Shown here: piece by piece, positions 35,040 to 43,858 of the stretch
Layout: each line of letters opens with the position of its first letter
Numbering within the stretch: position 1 is the first letter of the stretch
NCBI GenBank assembly: GCA_025964685.1
Contig: JAOPYG010000004.1
Coordinates: forward strand, 1 to 59,672
DNA length: 59,672 nt
From: Actinoallomurus sp.
GTDB lineage: Bacteria; Actinomycetota; Actinomycetes; Streptosporangiales; Streptosporangiaceae
Direction: 5' to 3'
Notes under the pieces: generated by a model
What the model saw: the letters and a program-made list of their open reading frames with translations, nothing else
What the model was told of the DNA's origin: nothing
The model's database searches: none
Position numbers and translations under genes: made by a program

Positions 35040-35461
35040 GATCCGGCCGCGCTCTCCGCAAGCCCGTGGGACGGGTGGGGAGCGGGGGACATTCGGCCAA
35101 TGATCAACGATCGTGGCCCAGAGGGCAAATCAAGCGAGTTGTGAAATCGGCTACATCACGCTTACCGCGGAATGGAGCATTCCGTTCTACCGCCGTACGG
35201 GTGCTGTCGCGATCTTGGTACCAGGGCAACGTAATGCCCAAGGGAGTGCCAAGTGAACGTCAAGCCGGTCCGGCGGCGGTCTCCGGCCGAGCCGGGCGGT
35301 TCAGGGGAGATGCCCAGGGTGATTGGCGGTACTTACATACTTTTCGAAGCATTGCCGCGTTTACACGCGAGGCCCTACGCTTTACCGCGGTCCAGGATGC
35401 GCTCAACACGATGAGCCGCTCGCATGGACCTCGCGGGGCAAGCGACGGGAAAGGCGATTTC
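35040..35461. other. Upstream region of the FHA-ABC gene
   Basis: This 420-bp stretch is less GC-rich than its surroundings, especially 35130-35400. A frame runs through it into the FHA gene, but its product has no similarity I recognise, and conserved FHA sequence starts at 35462. A plausible promoter is TTGCCG (35352) and TACGCT (35376) with an 18-bp spacer. Confidence 0.5.
35352..35381 (+). promoter_or_regulatory. Candidate housekeeping promoter for FHA-ABC gene
   Basis: TTGCCG at 35352 and TACGCT at 35376 are separated by 18 bp and resemble the actinomycete principal-sigma consensus. The untranslated leader would be about 75 bases. Confidence 0.35.
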
Positions 35462-38080
35462 GTGACTCAGCTTGTCGTGGAGAGCAACGGCGTTTCGGTG
35501 GCTCTTGATCCACGACGTTCGTACCACGTGGGCCGAGACCCGGGGTCGGACATCGTCGTCGCGGTCGACGGTGTCTCGCGGTCCCACGCGGTGCTGCGCT
35601 TCGAGGGCGGCCAGTGGATCCTCGAGGACGTCGGCAGTGCGAACGGCACGTACGACGGCGGCCGCCGGGTCCGGCGGGTCGTCGTGGCGCCCGGAAGCCA
35701 GCTACGGCTCGGCCACCCCGAGCAGGGCGTGCCGGTCGCGTTCCGCGCCGGCCCACCGGCGGCGGCCCCTCCGCAGGCTGTGCCCCCCACGCGGCCGGGC
35801 GCGGAGCCGGCGGCTCCTGTGTTCCCCGGCCCGGCACAGCCGTCCGCGCCCGAGAGGTTCCAGCAGCCTCCGCAGCAGCCCGGCCCGGCCGGTCGTCCCG
35901 TGGCGCCGCCGATGCCCGGGCGGCCCCTCTACGGTCCTGGCGCGTACCAGGCGCCGCCCGGTCAGGGCGATGGCACCGGCGCGATGCCCCCGTACCAGCC
36001 GCCGCCCACACAGGACGGTGCCATGGGCCGGCCCCCCAACACGCCGGTCGGCTACCAGCAGACGCACGGCACGATGCCGCCCGCGCACATGAAGACCACG
36101 AGCGGTCAGCACCGCGAGCCCGCCAAGGTCCGGAACCTCGAGGGCGCGCAGGTCCTGCGCATCGGCCGCGCCCCCGAGAACGACATGGTCATCACCGACC
36201 TCCGGGTCTCGCGCCAGCACGCGGAGCTGCGCTCGTCCGGCGGGACGTACGAGATCATCGACGTCGGCAGCCGCAGTGGCACGTACGTCAACGGCCAGCG
36301 CGTCCAGCGTGCGCGGATCGGCCCCAACGACATCATCGGCATCGGCCCCTCGACGTTCCATCTCGTCGGCGACGTCCTGTCGGAGTACGTCGACACGGGC
36401 GCGGTCAGCCTCAGCGCGCACGACCTCACGGTCACCGTCGACAAGGGCAAGGTGCTGCTGGACCATGTGTCGTTCCCGCTCAGCGAGAAGTGTCTCGTCG
36501 CTGTCATCGGCCCCAGCGGATCGGGCAAGTCGACCCTGCTGCGCGCGCTGACCGGGCTCCGCCCGGCCGACCAGGGCACGGTGTCCTACGACGGCCGTGA
36601 CCTCTACCGCGACTACGCCGAACTCCGCTCGCGCATCGGGCTCGTGCCCCAGGACGACATCCTGCACACGCAGCTCACCGTACGCCGCGCGCTCATCTAC
36701 GCCGCCGAGCTGCGCTTCCCCGACGACACCCGCCAGCACGAGCGCAAGGCCCGCGTCGACGAGGTGCTGCAGGAGCTCGGCCTCGACCATCGGAAGAAGA
36801 ACAAGGTCTCGGCGCTGTCCGGCGGCCAGCGCAAGCGCGTGAGCGTCGCCCTCGAACTGCTGACCAAGCCGTCGCTGCTCTTCCTCGACGAACCGACCTC
36901 CGGCCTCGACCCCGGCCTGGACAAGTCGGTGATGCAGATGCTGCGTGGCCTCGCCGACGACGGCCGTACGGTCGCGGTGGTCACGCACAGCGTCGCGAAC
37001 CTCGACATCTGCGACCGGCTCCTCGTGATGGCCCCGGGCGGGCGCATCGCGTACTTCGGCCCGCCTCGCGAAGCGTTGCCGTTCCTCGGCTTCGACGACT
37101 GGGCGGACGTCTTCCAGGCGTTCGACGACCCGGCCATCGACTGGGGCCGGCGTTACCTCCAGTCGCCAGCCCACCAGAAGTACGTCGCCGCCGAGCTCGT
37201 CCAGCCGGCCGCCCCGGCCGGCCCGGTGACCTTCGCGCCGCCGCCCAAGCCACAGAGCTGGCCCGAGCAGCTGAGCACGCTCATCCGCCGCTACGTCCGC
37301 GGCATCGTCGCCGACCCGATGTTCCTCGGCATCACGGTGGCGCTGCCCATCATCATGGGCCTGCTCGCCCGCGTCGTCCCGACCGGCGACCTGGTGAACT
37401 CCCCGCCGGGCGGCAACGGCAGCGCGGCGAACCTCCTGCTCATCCTGTGCATCGGCGGCTGCCTGACCGGCGCCGCCAACGCGGTACGCGAACTGGTCAA
37501 GGAAAGAGCGATCTACCAGCGAGAACGCGCGGTCGGCCTATCCAGATCCGCGTACCTGGCCTCGAAGCTGCTCGTCCTCGGCCTGATCACGATCGGCCAG
37601 GGCGTCGTCCTCACCCTTGTCGGCATGTTCGGCGTCGCGACGAAGGACAAGGGCGTCATCACCACCCCGCTGGTGGAACTCGTGCTCGCCGTCGCACTCC
37701 TGTCCTTCACCGCGATGGCGCTCGGCCTGCTCATCTCCGCGCTCGTGAAGACCAGCGAGATGACGATGCCGCTCCTCGTCCTCTCCACGCTGATCCAGGT
37801 CGTGTTCTGTGGCGCCCTCGTGCACCTGGACGGCAAGCCGGTGCTGGAACAACTCTCCTGGCTGGTCCCGGCCCGCTGGGCCCTGGCCGCGATGGCGGCC
37901 ACACTGAACGTCGGACAGCTCATCCCGCACTTCAAGGACCCGCCGGACCCGCTGTGGAAGCAGCAGTTCAGCACGTGGCTTCTGGACATGGGCGCGATGG
38001 TCCTGCTGGTCGTGGCCCTGATCTTCTTCGTGGAGCGAATGATCCGCCGCCAGGAACCTGAGGTAATGCGCAAGAAGTAA
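35462..38080 (+). CDS. FHA-domain ABC transporter (Rv1747-like)
   Basis: This 872-residue protein has two FHA phosphothreonine-binding domains: residues about 20-85 (VGRDPGSDI, VSRSHAVL, GSANGTY) and about 228-300 (IGRAPENDM, VSRQHAEL, GSRSGTYVNG). They are joined by a long Pro/Gly/Gln-rich linker. An ABC ATPase follows (Walker A GPSGSGKST near 350, signature LSGGQRKRVS, Walker B LLFLDEPTSGLDP near 471), then an ABC-2 membrane domain (about 600-870). Mycobacterial Rv1747 has this layout, is phosphorylated by Ser/Thr kinase PknF and exports cell-envelope lipids. Export of an envelope component under kinase control is likely here. The GTG start follows GGGAAAGG. Confidence 0.93.
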   Translation: MTQLVVESNGVSVALDPRRSYHVGRDPGSDIVVAVDGVSRSHAVLRFEGGQWILEDVGSANGTYDGGRRVRRVVVAPGSQLRLGHPEQGVPVAFRAGPPAAAPPQAVPPTRPGAEPAAPVFPGPAQPSAPERFQQPPQQPGPAGRPVAPPMPGRPLYGPGAYQAPPGQGDGTGAMPPYQPPPTQDGAMGRPPNTPVGYQQTHGTMPPAHMKTTSGQHREPAKVRNLEGAQVLRIGRAPENDMVITDLRVSRQHAELRSSGGTYEIIDVGSRSGTYVNGQRVQRARIGPNDIIGIGPSTFHLVGDVLSEYVDTGAVSLSAHDLTVTVDKGKVLLDHVSFPLSEKCLVAVIGPSGSGKSTLLRALTGLRPADQGTVSYDGRDLYRDYAELRSRIGLVPQDDILHTQLTVRRALIYAAELRFPDDTRQHERKARVDEVLQELGLDHRKKNKVSALSGGQRKRVSVALELLTKPSLLFLDEPTSGLDPGLDKSVMQMLRGLADDGRTVAVVTHSVANLDICDRLLVMAPGGRIAYFGPPREALPFLGFDDWADVFQAFDDPAIDWGRRYLQSPAHQKYVAAELVQPAAPAGPVTFAPPPKPQSWPEQLSTLIRRYVRGIVADPMFLGITVALPIIMGLLARVVPTGDLVNSPPGGNGSAANLLLILCIGGCLTGAANAVRELVKERAIYQRERAVGLSRSAYLASKLLVLGLITIGQGVVLTLVGMFGVATKDKGVITTPLVELVLAVALLSFTAMALGLLISALVKTSEMTMPLLVLSTLIQVVFCGALVHLDGKPVLEQLSWLVPARWALAAMAATLNVGQLIPHFKDPPDPLWKQQFSTWLLDMGAMVLLVVALIFFVERMIRRQEPEVMRKK

Positions 38081-38396
38081 CCCTGCGCATGTGCTCCCCG
38101 GGACGGGGCAGCAGCCGACCCCGTCGGCGCCCCGTCCGTGCCGTGAGTGGTTCCAGGCCGCGTGGTTCCGGTCGAGACGGCTACATCCACCGAGCCCGAT
38201 GGTGCCCGTGCGTTGCGGACGATTCGCCAGGCCGCGATGGCCCGCGACCGCGGTTATCCACAGGTACGCACGGGGCATCGACGTGCCGGTCCTGCGCCGC
38301 CCATCATGACGGGCATGCCCGACGGCGGTCCCGCGCCTTCACCGGAGCGAGCGGGCGCCGCCGCCGGGTCCCACCGTCCGTCGAAAGGGGCTTGAA
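38081..38396. other. 316-bp gap after FHA-ABC gene
   Basis: A weak CCCCG-GGA-CGGGG hairpin at 38096-38108 may end the FHA-ABC transcript. No credible gene is visible in the rest. The last bases hold the ribosome-binding site (GAAAGGGG) of the small membrane peptide. Confidence 0.45.
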
Positions 38397-38504
38397 ATGC
38401 ACGGGGGACTTCCCTTCATCGGGTTCAGCACCATCGTCTACGGCGTCGTCGGGCTCGCCGTCGCCGCCGGTGGCGCGGTCACGCGGTTGAGGAGGCACAA
38501 GTGA
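38397..38504 (+). CDS. 35-residue single-helix membrane peptide
   Basis: An ATG with an AAAGGGG site six bases upstream opens a 35-codon frame. Its product is one hydrophobic helix (FSTIVYGVVGLAVAAGGAV) followed by a basic end (TRLRRHK), a typical N-out/C-in tail-anchored micro-protein. Its stop overlaps the GTG of the glycosyltransferase gene (GTGA), so the two are translationally coupled. A role as helper or membrane partner of the GT2 synthase is inference; I know no named family for it. Confidence 0.65.
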   Translation: MHGGLPFIGFSTIVYGVVGLAVAAGGAVTRLRRHK

Positions 38505-39574
38505 CGGCCACCCTGACCGTGATCGTCCCTGCTCACAACGAGGAGCAGGGGCTGCCCGCGACCTTGGAGGCCCTGCACCGGCAGACGGTCCCGCCCGAGG
38601 AGATCATCGTCGTGGACGACGGCTCGACCGACCGCACCGGCGAGGTCGCGGCGTCGTACGGCGCGACCGTGCTGAGACCGCCGCGAAACCTCGGCAGCAA
38701 GGCCAGAGCGCAGAACCACGCCCTGCCGCACTGCCAGACCGACCTGGTGCTCGCGGTCGACGCGGACACGGTGCTCGCGCCCGACTACGTCGAAAAGATC
38801 AAGCCGGCCTTCGACGATCCCGAGGTCGTCGTGGCGGCCGGCAACGTCCAGACCCGCTTCACCCGCACCGCCTGGGAGCGTGGTCGCTCGATCGAATATC
38901 TCTTCGGCTTCCACTGGCACCGGCCCATCCAGAACGGCACCAACAGCCCGGTGGTGTGCTCAGGCTGCTGTTCGGCGTTCCGCCGCGAGACGTTGTCGGC
39001 CTTCGGCGGATTCCCCGAACGCACCATCGTCGAGGACATGGACTTCACCTGGTCGATGCAGATCGCGGGCCGACGCGCCGTCTACGTCGGAGAAGCCGTG
39101 GCATGGGCCGCCGATCCGGAGACGCTGACCTACCTCCGCAAGCAGGTGTGGCGCTGGATGGCCGGCTTCTTCCAGAACGTCCGCCTCCATCTGGGCGCGC
39201 TCGTCCGGCGAAAACCGATGCTGGCGGTCTGGATCATCCTGGCGCTGGTGGAAATCATGACCGCGCCTCTGTGGTGGGCGACCCCGTTCGTGCTCACCTT
39301 GGGCATGCACCGATCGGTGGCCGCGACCATGACGTTCTGGCTCGGCTCCGAGCTGGTGTTCACGGTGCCCCCACTGGTCTACGCCGCCCGAAGACGCAGG
39401 CTCCCGGTGCTCCACGTCCTGGCCAACATCCCGTTCGTCTACCTGACCAAGGCGGTGAACATCTACTACGCCTGGAAGGCCCTGGTGGTCGAACTGATCC
39501 TCGTCCCCCTCCGCCTGTCCCAAGGCCTGATCACGTACGAGAAAGGCCGAGCCTGCACACCCGGGAGCACATAG
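38501..39574 (+). CDS. Processive-type family 2 glycosyltransferase
   Basis: This 357-residue membrane synthase has a GT-A nucleotide-sugar domain (PAHNEE, VVDDGSTDRT, the DxD as DAD in LAVDADTVL), the ED motif VEDMDFT and the QxxRW motif as KQVWRWMAG. Three or four C-terminal helices follow. This set is that of cellulose/hyaluronan/poly-GlcNAc synthase-like enzymes that polymerise and export a glycan. The product is unknown. GTG 38501 overlaps the stop of the small membrane peptide gene. Confidence 0.92.
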   Translation: MTATLTVIVPAHNEEQGLPATLEALHRQTVPPEEIIVVDDGSTDRTGEVAASYGATVLRPPRNLGSKARAQNHALPHCQTDLVLAVDADTVLAPDYVEKIKPAFDDPEVVVAAGNVQTRFTRTAWERGRSIEYLFGFHWHRPIQNGTNSPVVCSGCCSAFRRETLSAFGGFPERTIVEDMDFTWSMQIAGRRAVYVGEAVAWAADPETLTYLRKQVWRWMAGFFQNVRLHLGALVRRKPMLAVWIILALVEIMTAPLWWATPFVLTLGMHRSVAATMTFWLGSELVFTVPPLVYAARRRRLPVLHVLANIPFVYLTKAVNIYYAWKALVVELILVPLRLSQGLITYEKGRACTPGST

Positions 39575-39732
39575 GAGGCCAACCGCGTCCGTGGCGCGGC
39601 GTCCGCTCACCGGCCAGAAACCGCACGGGCGGCTCGTGCTTCGACGCCCTTGGTCGGCCAGGAGCATCAGACGCCCGCCATCAGCCTGGCAAGCCACCGG
39701 CGTCGGCCACGGGACGCGGGCGACGCGGATCA

Positions 39733-40344
39733 CTACTCGGCGACCGGATGTCCTGTCCTGTTGACGAGGTGCGGCCGATGGACGTACCCCACTCGCCGTA
39801 CGGTCACCAGCTGGTACCCCCAGCGGCCGAGTTTGCGGCGAAGCCGATGGACGTGGACGTCGACGGTTCTGGTGGTGGCGTCCACGGCCGGCCAAAGTGC
39901 CTGCATGAGCTGGGTCCGGCTGAACACGGTCCAGGGGTGCGCGGTCAGATGACCGAGCAACTCGAACTCCTGGAACGTGAGGCCCACCTCGCGCCCGTCC
40001 ACCCGGACGCGCCGAGACGGGCGATCGACCCACAGTCCGTTCGGCGTTCGTGAGACGGGACCGGCCGTCTCTGCTTCGAGTGCCAGTGACTTTGGGCGGG
40101 AGACGGTTCTGACGGCGGGGGCCGCCACCGGGTGATTCGCCTGTTCCCGAGTGGAGGGCCTTCGTCCTGCCTCGGGGCCGGGCGCATCAATGGCATTCGT
40201 CTTCGGGGCGGTGGTCGAGGCTCTCAGTAATGTGCGACCGTTCCGGTCGGCCAGATCGGGCAACTGGGTGTGCGGTTCGGCCGCGCTGGTGAGGCGGCCG
40301 TCCGGCTCGGCCACGTCGGGTAGGGGACTGTCCGGCTCGGCCAC
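39733..40344 (-). CDS. OmpR-type winged-helix protein without receiver domain
   Basis: Residues about 100-200 form a Trans_reg_C winged helix (LTFQEFELLGHLTAHPWTVFSRTQLMQALW, then RTVDVHVHRLRRKLG and VRRVGYV). The N-terminal 100 residues are not a receiver domain but low-complexity sequence beginning with four decapeptide repeats of the type LPDVAEPDGR. DNA binding is near certain; phosphorylation control is not possible in the usual way. The GTG start lies inside the DNA tandem repeat and has no clear ribosome-binding site. The open frame continues 33 codons upstream without any standard start codon. Confidence 0.8.
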   Translation of the reverse strand: MAEPDSPLPDVAEPDGRLTSAAEPHTQLPDLADRNGRTLLRASTTAPKTNAIDAPGPEAGRRPSTREQANHPVAAPAVRTVSRPKSLALEAETAGPVSRTPNGLWVDRPSRRVRVDGREVGLTFQEFELLGHLTAHPWTVFSRTQLMQALWPAVDATTRTVDVHVHRLRRKLGRWGYQLVTVRRVGYVHRPHLVNRTGHPVAE

Positions 40345-40360
40345 GTCGGGTAGGGGGTCG
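40301..40360. repeat. 30-bp tandem repeat, two good copies plus decayed units
   Basis: Two 30-bp units starting TCCGGCTCGGCCACGTCGGG lie head to tail. Degenerate units can be followed leftwards to about 40230 and one to the right. On the minus strand they encode the decapeptide repeats at the start of the winged-helix protein. The repeat length is a multiple of three, so copy-number change would keep the frame. Confidence 0.75.
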
Positions 40361-40443
40361 TCAAGGTCAGCGACCTTGGGTGAGTGAGTGTCCCGGCCGG
40401 TCGGGGTGGGTGGACGGTGGGAAAGCGGGTTCCGGGGGTGATG

Positions 40444-41241
40444 TTAAGTAGAGTTCCGAGTCAGTTCCTCGGTGAGTGCAGGCCACACCACCGGGTCGTG
40501 GCCGGGGACGAGCCGGTAGCCGCGTTCGGCCGCGAGGTGTTTCAGGCGGCGGATCGGTTCGACCGTTTCCTCCGGGGCCACGTTGATCGTGCTCCCGATC
40601 GGACGTTCATGTTCGATGTTCTCGGTGAGGTCGGCGGCGTCGAAGGCGAACACGAACCCGCCGCCCTCCGCTAGGTCGACCACGAAACTCTGATGCCCCG
40701 GCGTGTGCCCCGCGGTCAGTACGGCGGTGACGCCGGGCGCGATCTCCACGTCGCCCTCCGCCTGCCGCCAGTCCATCCTGGGATCATCGAAGTCGACGCG
40801 GTAGATGGAGTGACCTTCCGGCTCCGGGTGGCCGGACAGCCCGTACGCGAGCTCCGCGCTCTGTACGTGTACGGGCACCCGGCCGGCGAAGTGCTTCAGT
40901 CCGCCCGCGTGATCGGAGTGGAGGTGGCTCACGGCGACCGCGTGGATGTCGGCGAGATCGATTCCGACTCCGTCGAGCGCCTCTTCGAGTGGCTCACCCG
41001 GGCCGGGGAGCACCGGGCGGTACAACGGATCGGGATAGAACCGCCGCCGCAGCGCCGGGTCGCGGATCAGCGCCGTGTTGAAGCCCGTGTCGAGCAGCAG
41101 CCACCCGCCGTCGCACTCCAGCAGTACACCGGGCACGGGCTCCCGCAACCGCTGGTCCGTGGGTGCCCCGTGCACCGAGACCGACTTGGGCAGTTCCTCC
41201 CACCCGAGCGTCAACAGCACGATCCGCCGCACACCGCTCAC
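40444..41241 (-). CDS. Metallo-beta-lactamase-fold hydrolase, AHL-lactonase-like
   Basis: This 265-residue MBL-fold enzyme has the zinc motif HLHSDHAGG, a following TAGHTPGHQS, the metal-bridging aspartate in FAFDAADL and a final histidine in VPGHDP. The order and spacing resemble N-acyl-homoserine-lactone lactonases and related quorum-quenching enzymes, but the substrate is not proven. GTG 41241 is preceded by GGGAGTGAG. The frame extends upstream to 41328 without homology. It follows the ureohydrolase gene on the same strand. Confidence 0.82.
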   Translation of the reverse strand: MSGVRRIVLLTLGWEELPKSVSVHGAPTDQRLREPVPGVLLECDGGWLLLDTGFNTALIRDPALRRRFYPDPLYRPVLPGPGEPLEEALDGVGIDLADIHAVAVSHLHSDHAGGLKHFAGRVPVHVQSAELAYGLSGHPEPEGHSIYRVDFDDPRMDWRQAEGDVEIAPGVTAVLTAGHTPGHQSFVVDLAEGGGFVFAFDAADLTENIEHERPIGSTINVAPEETVEPIRRLKHLAAERGYRLVPGHDPVVWPALTEELTRNST

Positions 41242-41372
41242 GGTCGACTCACTCCCAGGCCGAGCAAGGAGATTCCGCCGCGGCCCGCTCCAGTCGAGCC
41301 AGGCCTGGGCACGTCTTGCCGGCCGCACGTCATGGTGCCGGTCAGGGGCGGAACGCTTCGTCGCAGCATTGG

Positions 41373-42461
41373 TCAGGCGTCCGTCGGTGGGGGCTGGGTG
41401 CGGAACGTGCGGCTTGTTCCCGTGCCGGCTGAGCGCGGGTCGACGTAGTCCGGCTCGGTCAGGCCGAGCCGGCGCATGGCCGTGCCCGTGATCGCCTCCA
41501 TCACCGCGCGCCGCGCCAACAGGGCCGTGATGTCAGGACCCACGTCGTACGGTGGGCTCACCTCGACCACGTCCATGCCGACCATGCCGACCTCCGCGGC
41601 GAGCCGCCGCACCGCCCACAGCACCTCGGCGCTGGTCAGCCCCCCAGGTTCGGGGGTGCCGGTCCCCGGTGCGTACGCGGGGTCGGCGACGTCGACGTCC
41701 AGGGAGATGTAGAGGTGGTCGGCGGTGTCGAGTGCCTCGTCGACGGCCCGTTCCAGCACCGCGGCGAAGCCGTCCTTGTGGATCTCGGCCATGAAGTGGG
41801 TGCGCAGCTCGTGCTCTTCCATCCATTCTAGGACGGGAGGTTCGGGCCAGTAGCCGCGCAGGCCGACCTGGACGAAGTTGCGTCCCGGAACGGCTCCGCT
41901 CTCGATCAGCCGCCGCATCGGCGTGCCGTGGCCGTACAGCGAGCCCTGCATGTCCGGGGCGGTGTCCGCGTGCGCGTCGAAGTGGACGATGCCGACCTTG
42001 CCGTGGCCGTACGCGTCGGCGACCGCCGTGGCCGACGGCCATGTGATGCCGTGGTCGCCGCCGAGGATGATGGGAATCGCGCCGCCGGTCAGAATCTCGC
42101 CGACGAATGTCCGGATGTTGTCGTAGGTGCCCTCGGCGTTGCCGATGAGCACCTCCGCGTCGCCGTAGTCGGCCAGCGTGAGGTGGTCCAGCGGGTTCAC
42201 CCGGACGCCCAGGTGGCTGATGTACCGAGCCCCGGCGATGTAGTCGCCCTGCCGGATGGCCCGGGGGCCGAGGTGGGTGCCGGTGAAGCCGCTGGCCGTG
42301 CCGTCCCAGGGTGCCCCGCCGACGGCGATGTCGATGCCGCCGGCGCGCAGGTCCGCCGGTGTGAGGCACACCGGGGCCTTCATGAAGGTCTGGATGCCAC
42401 TCCAGTCCATCTCCGTGCCCCGGTTGACGTGCATGGGCCCTGGTCGCCGCGGCTCGTTCAC
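41373..42461 (-). CDS. Agmatinase/guanidinobutyrase-type ureohydrolase
   Basis: This 362-residue arginase-superfamily enzyme has the binuclear Mn motifs GGDHGITWP, HFDAHADT and SLDVDVADPAYAPGTGTPEPGG. It hydrolyses a guanidino group to release urea. Agmatine, guanidinobutyrate and guanidinopropionate are all possible, and sequence alone does not decide. The GTG lies immediately after the stop of the ROK kinase gene, so the two form an operon. Confidence 0.9.
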   Translation of the reverse strand: MNEPRRPGPMHVNRGTEMDWSGIQTFMKAPVCLTPADLRAGGIDIAVGGAPWDGTASGFTGTHLGPRAIRQGDYIAGARYISHLGVRVNPLDHLTLADYGDAEVLIGNAEGTYDNIRTFVGEILTGGAIPIILGGDHGITWPSATAVADAYGHGKVGIVHFDAHADTAPDMQGSLYGHGTPMRRLIESGAVPGRNFVQVGLRGYWPEPPVLEWMEEHELRTHFMAEIHKDGFAAVLERAVDEALDTADHLYISLDVDVADPAYAPGTGTPEPGGLTSAEVLWAVRRLAAEVGMVGMDVVEVSPPYDVGPDITALLARRAVMEAITGTAMRRLGLTEPDYVDPRSAGTGTSRTFRTQPPPTDA

Positions 42462-43478
42462 CTAGACGGCCGACACGTCGCGGGCGGCGATGGCGGCGCC
42501 CCTCGCCCCGGCCATGTCCAGGTCGGGCACCAGCGCGAACGACGCGACGCGCTGCTGTTCCTCGCGCAGCACGGTGTTCTCGCGGACCTTGTCGAGGAAC
42601 CATTCGCGGAACTTCGGGCCGGTCTCGACGACGCCGCCGCCGACGAAGTACGCGCTCGGGTCGGTGAAGTTGGCCGCGACGGTGAAGAGCCGTCCGAGTG
42701 CCATCGCCTGCTGCTCGAAGATCTTCAGTGCCATCGGGTCGCCGTCCTCGCCGCGGGCGCGTACGAGCTTGGCGGCCTCCAGGATCGGCACGGAGCTCAG
42801 CTCGTGTCCTCCGAACCTGGTCAGCCAGTACGGCAGGAGGTTCGCCGCGATGCCGGTCAGGGACGCGATGCTCTCGGCGTCGCCGCCGAAGCCGCAGTTG
42901 CACAGCGGCATCGGCTGGTCGGTCTCCAGGAGGCCCTGCGTCGGGATGTGGACGTGGCCGAGCTCGCCCGCCATGCCGGCGGCGCCGCGTACGACCTGGC
43001 CGCCCTCGATGACGCCGCCGCCCAGGCCGGTACCGACGATGGCGGAGATCGAGGAATGCCGGGAGGCGTCCGACCCGAAGTGCGCGTGGTGGGCGTACAG
43101 CGCGGCCGCGTTGCCGTCGTTGTTGTAGACGACGGGCAGCCCGAGCCGGTCTTCCAGCGCGGTGCGGACGTCAAAGCCCCACCAGGCGGGCTGCGGGAAG
43201 TTCGTGGCCCCCTTGGAGGAGATCACGCCGTCGGCGCTCGCCGGGCCAGGGGTGTCCAGCCCGACTGCGCGTACGCGTGCCCGCTCGACGCCGGTCAGGG
43301 CCAGGATGCCGTCGAGCGCCTCGGCAAGGGCGCCGACCGCGATCTCCGGGCCCTCGGTGACGCGACTGGGGATCTCAACCAGCCGGTCCACGAGGAACTT
43401 CCCCGAGGAGTCCAGCACCGTCGCGTTGTTGCAGGTGCCACCGTTGTCCAGGCCGACGACTACCCACGTGTCCGGCAT
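42462..43478 (-). CDS. ROK-family sugar kinase with altered zinc motif
   Basis: This 338-residue kinase has the phosphate-1 motif GLDNGGTCNNATV, the ROK signature region SAIVGTGLGGGVIEGGQVVRG and GELGHVHI. The zinc motif, normally CxCGxxGC, reads CNCGFGGD, so the third cysteine is aspartate. Substrate residues N-D in YNNDGNAA are present. ROK enzymes phosphorylate glucose, N-acetylglucosamine or related sugars. An atypical substrate or non-zinc fold is possible. It heads the operon with the ureohydrolase. Confidence 0.88.
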   Translation of the reverse strand: MPDTWVVVGLDNGGTCNNATVLDSSGKFLVDRLVEIPSRVTEGPEIAVGALAEALDGILALTGVERARVRAVGLDTPGPASADGVISSKGATNFPQPAWWGFDVRTALEDRLGLPVVYNNDGNAAALYAHHAHFGSDASRHSSISAIVGTGLGGGVIEGGQVVRGAAGMAGELGHVHIPTQGLLETDQPMPLCNCGFGGDAESIASLTGIAANLLPYWLTRFGGHELSSVPILEAAKLVRARGEDGDPMALKIFEQQAMALGRLFTVAANFTDPSAYFVGGGVVETGPKFREWFLDKVRENTVLREEQQRVASFALVPDLDMAGARGAAIAARDVSAV

Positions 43479-43858
43479 TCTTCACTCCTTATCCAAGCTC
43501 CCGATCGTTCACCGCCGGAAGCTGCCCGCCTCGTCGTACCACGCCTAGCGCTTGAGGGCGACGCCTCGCCACCTCCGCGTGTCCAGATCGCCGATCGGCG
43601 AGGCGCGGTCGGACGGGCGCTGGTGCACGAGCAGTGGGAGAGCCGCGCCGTACGGAACGCCGTTCCGCGAGCGGAGGCCCGGGATCGGTGCGGCCGCCGC
43701 ACTGCCCGTACGTTCCGCCACGCTGCCCCTCCCCAGGATGTCCGGAGTGTCCGGCAGCTCATCTTAGAGAGCCGTACGCCATGGCGGCACGGTGACGGGG
43801 CACCCAATACCGCCGCAATACGGGTAATTGAATCTTCAATAGAACTACACTCGGATAC
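43479..43858. other. 380-bp divergent promoter region with several dyads
   Basis: The stretch lies between the ROK kinase and MarR genes. It contains the 12-bp palindrome CGCCGATCGGCG (43589), a 9-bp repeat CGCCTCGCC/GGCGAGGCG (43562 and 43597), CGGAAC-GCC-GTTCCG (43653-43667), and the MarR-type dyad at 43827. I see no gene in it. Confidence 0.5.
43827..43840. promoter_or_regulatory. ATTGAA-TC-TTCAAT dyad, probable MarR operator
   Basis: A perfect AT-rich 6-bp dyad lies 18 bp before the marR start. MarR proteins commonly bind such sites and repress themselves. Confidence 0.65.

Noticed and set aside
35702-37174. 490-codon minus-strand frame
   Set aside because: Antisense to the FHA-ABC gene; no recognisable domain.
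40301-40360. CRISPR-like tandem repeat
   Set aside because: The units are directly adjacent with no spacers and encode a peptide repeat, so this is a coding minisatellite.
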